Source: Atrina japonica (taxonomy: Eukaryota > Mollusca > Bivalvia > Pterioida > Pinnidae). From it: a stretch of DNA of 64,000 nt. Numbering within the stretch: position 1 is the first letter of the stretch; each line of letters opens with the position of its first letter. Shown piece by piece: positions 59,101-64,000 of the stretch. The translations under genes and the position numbers were made by a program. The notes under the pieces were generated by a model. That model made no database searches, had not been told where the DNA came from, and saw only the letters and a list, made by a program, of their open reading frames with translations. The stretch covers positions 445,001 to 509,000 of the forward strand of contig BROG01000140.1 of the NCBI GenBank assembly GCA_030159075.1. Reading direction: 5' to 3'.

Positions 59101-62100
59101 AAAGTCTGTAACTCTATTCATACCGAGAATTTGCTTCAACCAAAATGTTGGCTGACAGACAGACATTGTCAATCTATAGACCGGACTTGCTCTGCAATCA
59201 CGCCAACAATAAAAACAATTAGATGTACTTAGTTACCAACAAAACTTAAATTTCTGGTGTCAAAGTTTAAGTGTGTTGAAAATGTAATGAAATGAAAGGA
59301 ACATAGTGTACATCACAGCATTGTTATAACTATTTGTTTCCAGATTTATGCTAATTCATTCAATCATTAAGCAGAATGCAATGATATCATGGATCCTGCA
59401 CCAATCTGTGAGTAGAGGAGTCAATTTTTTATTTAACATCCTCTGAAAAAATATGGTTAAGTTTAAAAAATTAATATCAGGGAAAAGATGACAGTCAAGT
59501 CAAGTCCCAGAGTAAGAAAGTCCTAACTTACCCTGATCGTGGTGACATTTCATTGAATGAATCAACATTGTATATATGATCAACTCCAAACTCAAACTCC
59601 ATCTAAAACCATAGAAAAAAATTACCAATTATATACAACTGAAAATCTCTAACTGGGTACAATAGAAATATACAGTTATTATAAATAAAATTTCTTCTGA
59701 AACTGACACCATCATAGACGAAGTAATTATGGCTATGGTGTTTTATATAAAATTATGGTTATTCAGGAGGCCAATAAGTAAATGACAGAATAATCTGATA
59801 AATCAACATTAAATTGGACATCAAATCTTGGTACATGTTGATATAATTATTTTCTACATTTATTCAAGAGGCTAATTAAAAGGGAACTAGCTGTGTTTTT
59901 TTTAATTTGATTTCTCCTTTTCACTACTTAGATTGATAAACAAGGATAAAAAAGATAGACACAGGCATAAACAAGAGGCCCAAGGGGCCTTAAGTTGCTC
60001 ACCTGGCAAAATTGGTCAACAATGCAGAAAATATAAAAAATGTGTAAAAGATAAAATCGCTAATAAACATGAAAAAACAGTAGGCTCATTGGACCTTAAA
60101 AATCACCTGAGTGAAATGTATTTTACTGACAATATACTGAAAAGCAACCAAAAGCTTGAAAAATTCATTGAAATTGAGGATTAACTTGCATAAGGGAAGA
60201 CTTGCTTTGCCGATATTTTTATAGATCTTTCAAGATAATGTGCAACAACAGTAGAAAACATGTGAAATCCATTTAAAAGGGAAACTGACTTTCATAAGGA
60301 GCACCCTCACAAGGATTAACCTGACAATTTAATTCCTGTTACTTTTTCAAAGATTTTTGCATACTGAACATTTTTGCTTCCTTTTCTTTCTCTCTATCTA
60401 TTGTACTTTTTAAGACAATAGGACAAAACTGTCAAAAACATGAGAAATCCACTTAAAGGGGAAATAACTCCCATAAGGGTCGACCTGACAATTTCGGCCT
60501 ATTGACTTTATATAGAACTTTGTGTGCTGTACATTTTTTGCTTCTTTCACTTTCTCTCTATCTATTTACATTTCAAGATAATGTCAAAAAACATAATGAA
60601 AAATCAACTTAAAAGGGAAAATAACTCCCATAAGGGACAACCTGACAATTTCAGCCCTATTGATTTTTTGAAGCTCTTTGCATGCTGAAAATTTTTGCTT
60701 CTTTCACTTTTACTCTATCTATTGTACTTTTCAAAAAACATCCAAAAACATGAAAAATCCACTTAAAAGGGGAAACAAATCCCATAAGGGGCAAACTGAC
60801 AATTTCAGCCATATGGCTTTATTGTAGATCTTTGCATGCTGAACAATTTGCTTTTTTCACTTTCTCTCTATCTTTATACTTTTCAAGATAATGCCAAAAT
60901 ACATTCAAAAACATGAAAAATCCACTTAAAAGGGGAAAAAAATTCCATAAGGGTCGACCTGACAATTTTTGCCCTATTGATTTTTTGAAGCACTTTGCAT
61001 GCTGAACATTTATACTTCTTCACTTTTACTCTATCTATTATACTTTTCAAGATAATGTCAAAAAACATCCAAAAACATGAAAAATCCACTTAAAAGGGAA
61101 AATAACTCCCATAAGGGACAACCTGACAATTTCAGCCTTATAGATGTATTTCGTAGATTTTTGCATGCTGAACATTTTTGCTTCTTTCAATTTAACTCTA
61201 CCTGTTATATTTTTCAAGATAATGTCAAAAAACATCCAAAACACAAAAAATTCACAAAAAGGGGAAATAACTCATATAAGGGTCAACCCGACAATTTCCT
61301 CTGAAATGAAATGTTTGTAGATTTTTCAAGCCACTCAGTTTTTTCTCTAGCTTTAATAATTTTGGAGATACATGTATTAAAACAAAAAATAACTGCTGAC
61401 TCATTTGTTCTATATTTAGCCATGGCAGCCATGTTTGGTCCTAGCCCCTTTCATCTGCAAACTTTATGCAGCTTTACATGGTTATACTACCTGTCAAGTT
61501 TGGTTCAAATTGGTCCAATGGTTCTGGAGAAGTAGTCAAATATGTTTTACAAAAAAAAAACCCATATATTTTCCATTTACTTAGGTGCCTGTGACCTTCA
61601 CCTTTAAACCCATGACCTTAAAATTTTGTCAAAATGATCATCAGATAATTTCTAGCAACTTTCTTATATATCTTTGTGTACAAAAAGTTTATCAGTTTTG
61701 AGTAATTAAACAATCTGTAATACAAATATACCCTTTGTTACTTAAGACCCCCTAATGGCTAATTTATGGACAGAATTCACTTTCGTTCGCAAACTTTACA
61801 GATATTGACTTAACAAGCATGCATACAAAGTTTGAAACTTATCTGATCGTCATTTCATGAGAAGAAGATTTTTAAAGATGTACCAAGTTTTGGTCCTTTT
61901 AAGCTCCTTTCAGGGCCCCTACTGGTCTTATCTATTTTTTTTTTTTTTGCAAACTTTATGCATCTTCAGATGGGGATGCTATATGTCAAGTTTGGTTAAA
62001 ATTGGCCCACTGGTTCTTGAGAAGAAAATGTTTAAATGCAAAAGCTAACAGATGGACGACGACGGATGACAAGGGCCAAGTGAGCTAAAATATTAAATTC

Positions 62101-63455
62101 CTATATGTTTTATCAAAATTCCTTGAGAAACATAGGTTGGGCACTTTTTCATTTGCAATTGATTAACTCAACATTACTATTTGTATATGATTACCACATT
62201 GGATCTGACCTTATTTTCACAAAATATATATTAATATAAGAATGTGTATGCCTGTGTATAGCTCTTATTTGTTATTGTACATCAAGTACAAGTAGTAAAA
62301 GTAGAAACAAGAGATCCCAGAGGGATCTTGGCACCCACCATGAAATGTTCTATGTCTGATCTATGACAGACTGATCTTTTCTCTTCTTTTCTCTTATTTT
62401 GTGTCTCAACATTGAATTTGACTTTAAATCCATATTTCTGTGAAATACTTTTTTCACAAGATTATATCAAAACTGAACTTGAACTGAACATATTACATTT
62501 TAAGAGAGAATGGAATTCAACATAGCCGACAGGTGTCCATCTTGGATTATGATAATTCTGAAAATGTAATATGCACATCTAGACCTCAGGGGAAACCTCC
62601 ATAATCAATTTTCGAAAAGATTGATTCAGTACATTCTGAGAAATACATACTTCCATTGTCAAAATCCAAGATGGCCACCTGTCAGCCATGTTGGAATCCA
62701 ATAATATTGGATTCCAATCTCTCTGAAAATGCAATATTCACAACTACATCTTAAGAGGAACTCTGATGTCAAATTTCAATGATATTAAAAATTAATCTTA
62801 TATTTCATCCTTGACATTTACCAACACTCGATTGAATAACCATGTGTCATTTCATTAATAAGAAAAATGATTTCCCAAGATCACGGGGATTAAAAGATGT
62901 AGGCTAGGTACCCACATCAGGACTTCTGAAAGTCGCGTTTACAGGGTATTGTACACAACAGCTGATTAGACTTAGCTGGGGACATAGGATGCTGGTATTT
63001 CCATATAACAGTGATAAAAAAAAGAAATAGTCACAGACTTATTCATTCAAACAAGTTATGATACATACTTCTTTCTTGAATTAATTCATTTGTTGTCAGT
63101 GACAAAAAAAAAAAAAAAAAAAAAAAGAATTACAGAGCGCATTCTCCTGGTTTGTTGGCTATTCAGAAACGGTGTAACCTACATCACGAAAACAGTGCCT
63201 TCTATCACGAAGCGGGATTTCACCATAGCAGTTTAATTTCGAACTTTAAAAGTTGATTTCTTGCAAATGCATGGTCTGATTGAAAATATTTTTTTGGTTT
63301 TGGAATCAGGAAGATTATCGATTTCCAATAAACCCAACTTGTATTTAGGGTGAACCATCCCTTTAAAATCGTTATCTTTGTTAACACTTACCTCTTTTAT
63401 GAATGCTACACCAATCTTTTTAAACAATTGGTCATTGAAATCTAGAAGATAAGTG
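33413..63455 (-). CDS. NAGLU: alpha-N-acetylglucosaminidase, GH89 (gene span, 5' end off window)
   Basis: Lysosomal exo-glycosidase removing terminal alpha-N-acetylglucosamine from heparan sulfate. In-phase exons: 63455-63392, 59602-59532, 56234-56160, 54582-54504, 54363-54214, 52438-52296, 50564-50492, one of three 96-bp exons (49617-49522, 47216-47121, 45554-45459), 43237-43152, 41808-41704, 40968-40782, 39392-39349, 37014-36957, 35345-35246, 33570-33413 (TGA at 33415-33413). With one alternative exon this gives about 495 residues, corresponding to human residues from roughly 290 to the end. The two catalytic Glu contexts are present: SFNEM (human E316 equivalent) and [11 protein letters not shown] (human E446 equivalent). 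N-glycosylation sequons include PNST, RNIS, KNSS, KNNT and ENKT, fitting a lysosomal glycoprotein. The C-terminus reads on about 30 residues past the usual vertebrate end. The signal peptide and N-terminal domain lie right of 64000. Confidence 0.95.
34485..34553. repeat. (AT)n microsatellite
   Basis: TATATG/TATATA repeats in the last NAGLU intron, just left of a fold-back element. Confidence 0.93.
34605..34760. mobile_element. fold-back MITE, ~155 bp
   Basis: Left arm 'ttaaaatcgagagtcaaaac' 'cccgatcgtc' is the near reverse complement of right arm 'gacaatcgggtatttgactc' 'tcgattttaa'. Outer arms (aattgaaattttaact / ttacagataaaatttccaatt) also pair. The loop is only ~35 nt. No coding capacity. 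Confidence 0.75.
35246..35345 (-). CDS. NAGLU: NAGLU exon n14
   Basis: A 100-bp exon with acceptor TTTTTATCTTCAG and donor ACAG|GTAATG. It encodes [20 protein letters not shown] then [12 protein letters not shown], equivalent to the C-terminal F....F...Q..YP..P.GD segment. It has an N-K-T sequon and ends in phase 1. Confidence 0.92.
36296..36571 (+). mobile_element. tRNA-derived SINE family C, full length
   Basis: Head with A box CTGGATCAGTCGG and B box GAGTTCGAGTCC, then a body with 'cacagtaggtgt', 'ttaaagaacccttactgctc', 'aggccaaaatttgaagccct' and 'gatgtctccatatgagtga', and a tail of AAAC repeats (aaataaacaaacaaac). Same family as 22908-23188 and 17716-17886. In the intron between NAGLU n13 and n14. 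Confidence 0.85.
36957..37014 (-). CDS. NAGLU: NAGLU exon n13
   Basis: A 58-bp exon with acceptor TTTTTTTCAG and donor GCTGAG|GTAAGT. It encodes [20 protein letters not shown], matching .YY.PRW.LF...... It ends in phase 0. Confidence 0.93.
37090..38065 (+). repeat. 54-bp minisatellite, about 17 copies
   Basis: Unit 'cgtttacagtttagatttac' 'tatgttgtatatatgagtta' 'ggtttgtgttgttt'. As 54 is a multiple of 3 it leaves an 18-residue periodic open frame, which is not a gene. In the n12-n13 intron of NAGLU. Confidence 0.95.
38173..39262. mobile_element. dispersed element W with AAGCTCACCT ends
   Basis: Begins AAGCTCACCTCACATGGCAA and ends in a hairpin of AAGCTCACCT and AGGTGAGCTT around a 10-nt loop (39233-39262). 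The interior has ~150-200-bp degenerate repeats ('gtcagatgcaacatttgcaa', 'catgcaagtttggtctctct', 'caaatcttcttaacctgatc'). Non-coding. In the n12-n13 intron. Confidence 0.65.
39349..39392 (-). CDS. NAGLU: NAGLU exon n12
   Basis: A 44-bp exon with acceptor GTTTTACAG and donor GCGGA|GTAAGT. It encodes [14 protein letters not shown], equivalent to I.DYA.KQ..GL.A in vertebrate NAGLU. It ends in phase 2. Confidence 0.92.
39702..40735 (+). mobile_element. dispersed element family Y, ~1 kb copy
   Basis: Starts 'acaagagagggatcttggca'. The interior is about five ~155-bp units around 'caagatggccgcctgttggc' and 'aatgtaatatgcacaactag'. It ends with 'aggacgacagacggatcatg' and 'gcagagccatatgaatggcc'. Related to 62307-62790 and 1-280. 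In the n11-n12 intron. Confidence 0.8.
40782..40968 (-). CDS. NAGLU: NAGLU exon n11
   Basis: A 187-bp exon with acceptor CATGTAG and donor GGAGAG|GTAAAC. It encodes [52 protein letters not shown]; it matches L..LDEVLASDSRFLLG.W...A.........YE.N.R.Q.TLWGP.G. It ends in phase 0. Confidence 0.96.
41704..41808 (-). CDS. NAGLU: NAGLU exon n10
   Basis: A 105-bp exon with acceptor CTTCTGTAG and donor ATGAA|GTAAGT, phase 2 to 2. It encodes [20 protein letters not shown] then [14 protein letters not shown], matching the helical segment (R)YDL.D.TRQ..Q.L...YY of GH89 C-terminal domains. Confidence 0.94.
41809..42490. other. NAGLU intron n9-n10, left part, nothing recognised
   Basis: No repeats or frames of note before the 54-bp array. 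Confidence 0.5.
42515..43010 (+). repeat. ~54-bp minisatellite, about 9 copies
   Basis: Units of 'atgtccaggtaacatcaaga' 'ttagaacattcccttctcac' 'ttatactacataag', alternating with a variant carrying 'caaggtaacaacaaga'. Confidence 0.93.
43152..43237 (-). CDS. NAGLU: NAGLU exon n9
   Basis: An 86-bp exon with acceptor TTATATCAG and donor TTTAT|GTAAGT. It encodes [20 protein letters not shown] then DFKNSSLF, equivalent to (I/V)WYN..D.F.AW.LL. It ends in phase 2. Confidence 0.94.
43290..43990 (+). repeat. 61-bp minisatellite, about 11 copies
   Basis: Unit 'cgacaatcagagatcagata' 'caaaatagcttagcatagct' 'tgcatagatcatatacaaaa' 't'. In the n8c-n9 intron. Confidence 0.95.
43991..45000. other. NAGLU intron n8c-n9, mostly featureless
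   Basis: 44230-44460 contains 'gggagaccactttcataaaa' and 'gggtggtctctcaacacagg' -like wording that resembles the dispersed 'gaccacc' blocks elsewhere. The rest is plain AT-rich intron. Confidence 0.45.
45006..45155 (+). repeat. (CA)n compound microsatellite
   Basis: CA-rich with periodic GACA and TACA interruptions; it is UG-rich in NAGLU pre-mRNA. Between n8c and n9. Confidence 0.96.
45459..45554 (-). CDS. NAGLU: NAGLU exon n8c (alternative version 3 of 3)
   Basis: A 96-bp exon, phase 0 to 0, with acceptor TCAAATCAG and donor CAAGAC|GTAAGT. It encodes [20 protein letters not shown], ending [11 protein letters not shown]. It shares 16/32 residues with n8b and is the oldest or fastest-diverging copy. 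Splicing 4 nt downstream at CTAG would break the frame, so the CAG acceptor is preferred. It is closest to exon n9. Confidence 0.88.
45555..46590. other. NAGLU intron n8b-n8c, right of n8c, nothing recognised
   Basis: No repeat array or additional homologous copy of the n8 exon was found on reading this stretch. Confidence 0.5.
46603..46735 (+). repeat. 31-bp repeat with ATTAGTACTAAT palindrome, 4 copies
   Basis: Unit 'tattagtactaatgccctat' 'tgtgtggccaa'. Each unit contains the perfect 12-bp palindrome ATTAGTACTAAT. Between n8b and n8c; copies are nearly identical. Confidence 0.94.
47121..47216 (-). CDS. NAGLU: NAGLU exon n8b (alternative version 2 of 3)
   Basis: A 96-bp exon, phase 0 to 0, with acceptor GTCATTTAG and donor CAAGAT|GTGAGT, the same splice context as n8a. 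It encodes [20 protein letters not shown], ending [11 protein letters not shown]. It has no stop or frame damage. It is the likely recent duplicate of n8a. Confidence 0.88.
47520..47740 (+). repeat. degenerate 'catccagaacagacaaactt' repeat
   Basis: Five to six irregularly spaced copies of 'ccatccagaacagacaaact' with different inserts. Between n8a and n8b. Confidence 0.75.
48179..48249 (+). repeat. (GT)n microsatellite
   Basis: Imperfect GT repeats; in NAGLU pre-mRNA this is a CA-rich tract, complementary to the two UG-rich tracts made from 45006-45155 and 48687-48964. Confidence 0.95.
48687..48964 (+). repeat. (CA)n compound microsatellite, ~280 bp
   Basis: CA repeats with TACA, CATC and AACA interruptions. 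UG-rich in the NAGLU transcript. Between n8a and n8b. Confidence 0.95.
49522..49617 (-). CDS. NAGLU: NAGLU exon n8a (alternative version 1 of 3)
   Basis: A 96-bp exon, phase 0 to 0, with acceptor TTCATTTAG and donor CAGGAT|GTGAGT. It encodes [20 protein letters not shown], ending [11 protein letters not shown], the counterpart of the SVYN...R.SP.V.RPS.... segment of vertebrate NAGLU. It is 24/32 residues identical to n8b. The family protein has one such segment, so I infer that one of the three exons is chosen per transcript. Confidence 0.88.
49618..50491. other. NAGLU intron n7-n8a, nothing recognised
   Basis: AT-rich. Short phrases such as 'tataacattacaatat' repeat twice near 50200-50270; no further structure. 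Confidence 0.5.
50492..50564 (-). CDS. NAGLU: NAGLU exon n7
   Basis: A 73-bp exon with acceptor ATTATCACAG and donor AAG|GTGAGA. It completes the split Trp and encodes [20 protein letters not shown] then QYLK, equivalent to W...FA.RRYG...P.A..AW..L. It ends in phase 0 so any of the three n8 exons can follow. Its acceptor and first ~20 bp are reiterated in the 57-bp array upstream (50565-51175). Confidence 0.93.
50565..51175 (+). repeat. 57-bp minisatellite carrying the n7 acceptor, ~10 copies
   Basis: Unit 'gtcagacaaaatcagaaatc' 'ctgtcatgatagagatttac' 'aagatataatatccact'. On the minus strand each unit reads ATGACAG|GATTTCTGATTTTG, matching the acceptor and start of NAGLU exon n7 (CACAG|GATTTCTAACTATG). 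Confidence 0.94.
51176..51635. other. NAGLU intron n6-n7, spacer
   Basis: Plain intron between two arrays; nothing recognised. Confidence 0.5.
51640..52258 (+). repeat. 39-bp minisatellite, about 16 copies
   Basis: Unit 'agtctagtgattaacagatc' 'acagtaagtcactcgtgta'. The 13-codon period leaves a repetitive open frame on the minus strand that is not a gene. Confidence 0.95.
52296..52438 (-). CDS. NAGLU: NAGLU exon n6 (catalytic nucleophile Glu)
   Basis: A 143-bp exon with acceptor CTTATACAG and donor AACTG|GTATAT. It encodes [34 protein letters not shown] and NISNW. The Glu of QNEVVY corresponds to the proposed nucleophile of human NAGLU (E446). The PNST sequon is shared with vertebrate enzymes. 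It ends in phase 2. Confidence 0.96.
52485..54205 (+). repeat. 50-bp minisatellite, about 34 copies
   Basis: Unit 'gtcagcgatacagaaatcac' 'atgtaagggatatatcatta' 'atgttgatgt'. Variants (gatgagtc/gatgtgtc, cagtaatg/cattaatg) recur in blocks, e.g. 'aggtgtaagg' with 'gttgttgt' near 53400 and 54060, suggesting segmental duplication of multi-unit blocks. Fills the n5-n6 intron. Confidence 0.97.
54214..54363 (-). CDS. NAGLU: NAGLU exon n5
   Basis: A 150-bp exon, phase 0 to 0, with acceptor GTTTTCAG and donor AATAAT|GTAAGT. It encodes [20 protein letters not shown], then [20 protein letters not shown], closely matching [30 protein letters not shown]. Its end resembles units of the 50-bp array that begins immediately downstream. 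Confidence 0.96.
54504..54582 (-). CDS. NAGLU: NAGLU exon n4
   Basis: A 79-bp exon with acceptor TTTGTCAG and donor CAG|GTAAGA. It completes the split Trp and encodes [20 protein letters not shown] then LTGVPQ, equivalent to LLQGWLF....FW.P..I.A.L..VP. It ends in phase 0. Confidence 0.95.
54740..55990. mobile_element. possible decayed transposon in the n3-n4 intron
   Basis: Bounded on both sides by clusters of 'attcaaggacttttcaagga' and 'ctttccaggacttt' wording (54750-54830 and 55880-55995). The interior minus frame at 55062-54679 includes [17 protein letters not shown], faintly like the start of some hAT-family proteins, but no catalytic motifs are present. Weak call. Confidence 0.3.
56068..56117. 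repeat. (CTGT)n/(CT)n microsatellite
   Basis: 'gtctgtctgtctgtctgtct' followed by CT repeats, 40 bp left of exon n3. Confidence 0.93.
56160..56234 (-). CDS. NAGLU: NAGLU exon n3
   Basis: A 75-bp exon with acceptor TTGTCCACAG and donor ATCTG|GTATGT. It encodes [20 protein letters not shown] then DSQAIW, matching YLA.....VYEA....D..A.W. It is phase 2 to phase 2. Confidence 0.93.
56555..58368 (+). repeat. 39-bp minisatellite, about 45 copies
   Basis: Unit 'gggtatgacatggaatacac' 'acaatatctaaatcctata'. The 13-codon unit is open on both strands ([13 protein letters not shown] on plus, [13 protein letters not shown] on minus), so the long frames are artefacts. Sub-blocks with 'ataaagattgtttaggtctt' mark larger duplications. 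In the n2-n3 intron. Confidence 0.97.
58372..59215 (+). repeat. ~135-bp degenerate tandem repeat, dispersed-element-like, ~5 copies
   Basis: Units contain 'ctatccattgccaa', 'cttcaacctgaaactttaac', 'ccccattactactttgatcc' and 'ttgcacttgccacaggtaac'. It ends 'gacagacagacattgtcaat' then a GGACTTGCTCTGC end. The structure resembles the other multi-copy elements here. Confidence 0.8.
59532..59602 (-). CDS. NAGLU: NAGLU exon n2 (catalytic acid/base Glu)
   Basis: A 71-bp exon with acceptor TGGTTTTAG and donor CAGG|GTAAGT. It encodes [20 protein letters not shown], ending PRSG. The Glu of FNEM corresponds to the proposed acid/base residue of GH89 enzymes (E316 in human NAGLU). It ends in phase 2. Confidence 0.94.
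59969..62090 (+). mobile_element. dispersed element family X, ~2.1 kb copy
   Basis: Opens AACAAGAGGCCCAAGGGGCC then 'ttaagttgctcacctggc' and closes 'gacaagggccaagtgagcta' 'aaa', so the two ends are roughly inverted (GGCC...TGCTCACCTGG / GGCCAAGTGAGC). The middle has about seven ~165-bp units ('gaaaaatccacttaaaaggg', 'cccataagggacaacctgac', 'tttgcatgctgaacattttt'). The right part matches 31195-31665. No transposase; type uncertain. In the n1-n2 intron. Confidence 0.75.
62307..62790 (+). mobile_element. dispersed element family Y, ~480-bp copy
   Basis: Starts 'acaagagatcccagagggat' 'cttggcacccaccatgaaat' and follows 39702 onward base for base with scattered differences, through 'ccaagatggccacctgtcag' 'ccatgttgg'; truncated after about one internal unit. 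Confidence 0.8.
62791..63391. other. NAGLU intron n1-n2, distal part
   Basis: A short poly(A) of ~22 nt near 63104-63125; otherwise nothing recognised. Confidence 0.5.
63392..63455 (-). CDS. NAGLU: NAGLU exon n1 (first in window)
   Basis: A 64-bp exon with acceptor TTTGTTACAG and donor GAG|GTAAGT. One nt completes an upstream codon, then [21 protein letters not shown], matching the GH89 segment DPLF..IG..F(L/I)(R/K)E. It ends in phase 0 and joins n2 without any gap against the human protein. Confidence 0.88.
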
Positions 63456-64000
63456 CTGTAACAAATGAAGATACAAATGTACATAAAGTGATGAGTATTT
63501 GTACTATCTATGATTTTGTTCTCATTCTAAGATGATGAGTGAATTTTACAGCTTAGTGTCAAATATATCAAAATGACATATATAAGAATAAATATATTAA
63601 TACACATGTATAAAAACCAAATGCAAGGCATTTTCTTAGGATTTTATAAACATCCTATTTTATATACATGTACAAAACAAACGTCACTGTGCCAAATTTT
63701 GTTGGAGAAAAAAAAATAGTTCATTGGTGAAGCATCACATTTTCTGGATTGGCAATTGGTGAAATAATTTTTCTGGCCAGGGCTAGCCCTGCACACGGTA
63801 TATAATGCTAACATACATTTGAAGAGACACATTCTTTTATCAGACCATAGACATTATAGTTTTTCTCATTTTTAATTATTTTCATTTATATGAAGAAAAA
63901 ATTCCCCCAAGCATGGCCAAAAACAGAAAGTTATGGTGAGATGAACACTCTTATTAGTAAGAAGTATGCAAAATAAAGATTTTATTGTCTTGACCCCTGG
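63456..64000. other. NAGLU intron upstream of n1, nothing recognised
   Basis: AT-rich. No further GH89 exon seen, so the next upstream exon lies beyond 64000. Confidence 0.55.

Noticed and set aside
33413..63455. All three n8 exons being spliced together as a tandem domain repeat
   Set aside because: Not impossible (all phase 0), but GH89 proteins have one such segment and the flanking blocks RRYG and WYN sit a fixed distance apart; left as an alternative to test.

Overview
This is eukaryotic nuclear DNA, AT-rich and intron-rich. The genes have 44-317 bp coding exons with GT-AG junctions, separated by introns of up to several kb. Both recognised proteins are animal-type. The many minisatellites, the tRNA-derived SINEs and dispersed families such as the one opening with AACAAGAGGCCCAAGGGGCC suggest a mollusc, most likely a bivalve. 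That placement is inference, not proof.

Two genes are recognisable, both on the minus strand. (1) An ACSS2-type acetyl-CoA synthetase starts at 22201 and runs leftward off the window. Fifteen in-phase exons lie at 916-22201 and encode about 619 residues; the last ~70 residues lie left of base 1. (2) The 3' two-thirds of a lysosomal alpha-N-acetylglucosaminidase (NAGLU, GH89) lies at 63455 down to a TGA at 33413. It has fifteen exon positions, about 495 residues; the signal peptide and N-terminal domain lie right of base 64000. Exon boundaries were set by hand from splice signals, phase continuity and family homology. The two genes have no evident pathway link: one makes acetyl-CoA from acetate in cytosol and nucleus, the other degrades heparan sulfate in lysosomes. 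About 11.2 kb of satellite-rich DNA separates them.

The most interesting biology is in exon architecture. ACSS2 has two homologous 73-bp versions of exon 4, where using both would shift the frame. NAGLU has three homologous 96-bp, phase-0 versions of one exon position. Both look like mutually exclusive alternative exons. In addition, several intronic minisatellites are built from copies of an adjacent exon-intron junction (exon 14 donor and exon 6 acceptor of ACSS2; exon n7 acceptor and perhaps exon n5 donor of NAGLU). They create arrays of decoy splice sites whose use would run into a stop.

Layout: 1-280 dispersed repeat; 916-22201 ACSS2 with intronic minisatellites, a mariner-type MITE and SINEs; 22202-33412 intergenic, with (CT)42, a 31-nt palindrome, a SINE, a 2.3-kb higher-order satellite, a 60-bp array, a 235-nt poly(A) inside a 58-bp array and a 22-bp array; 33413-63455 NAGLU, with a different minisatellite in most introns and several long dispersed elements; 63456-64000 intron sequence. 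I found no rRNA gene, CRISPR array, operon or intact transposase gene.
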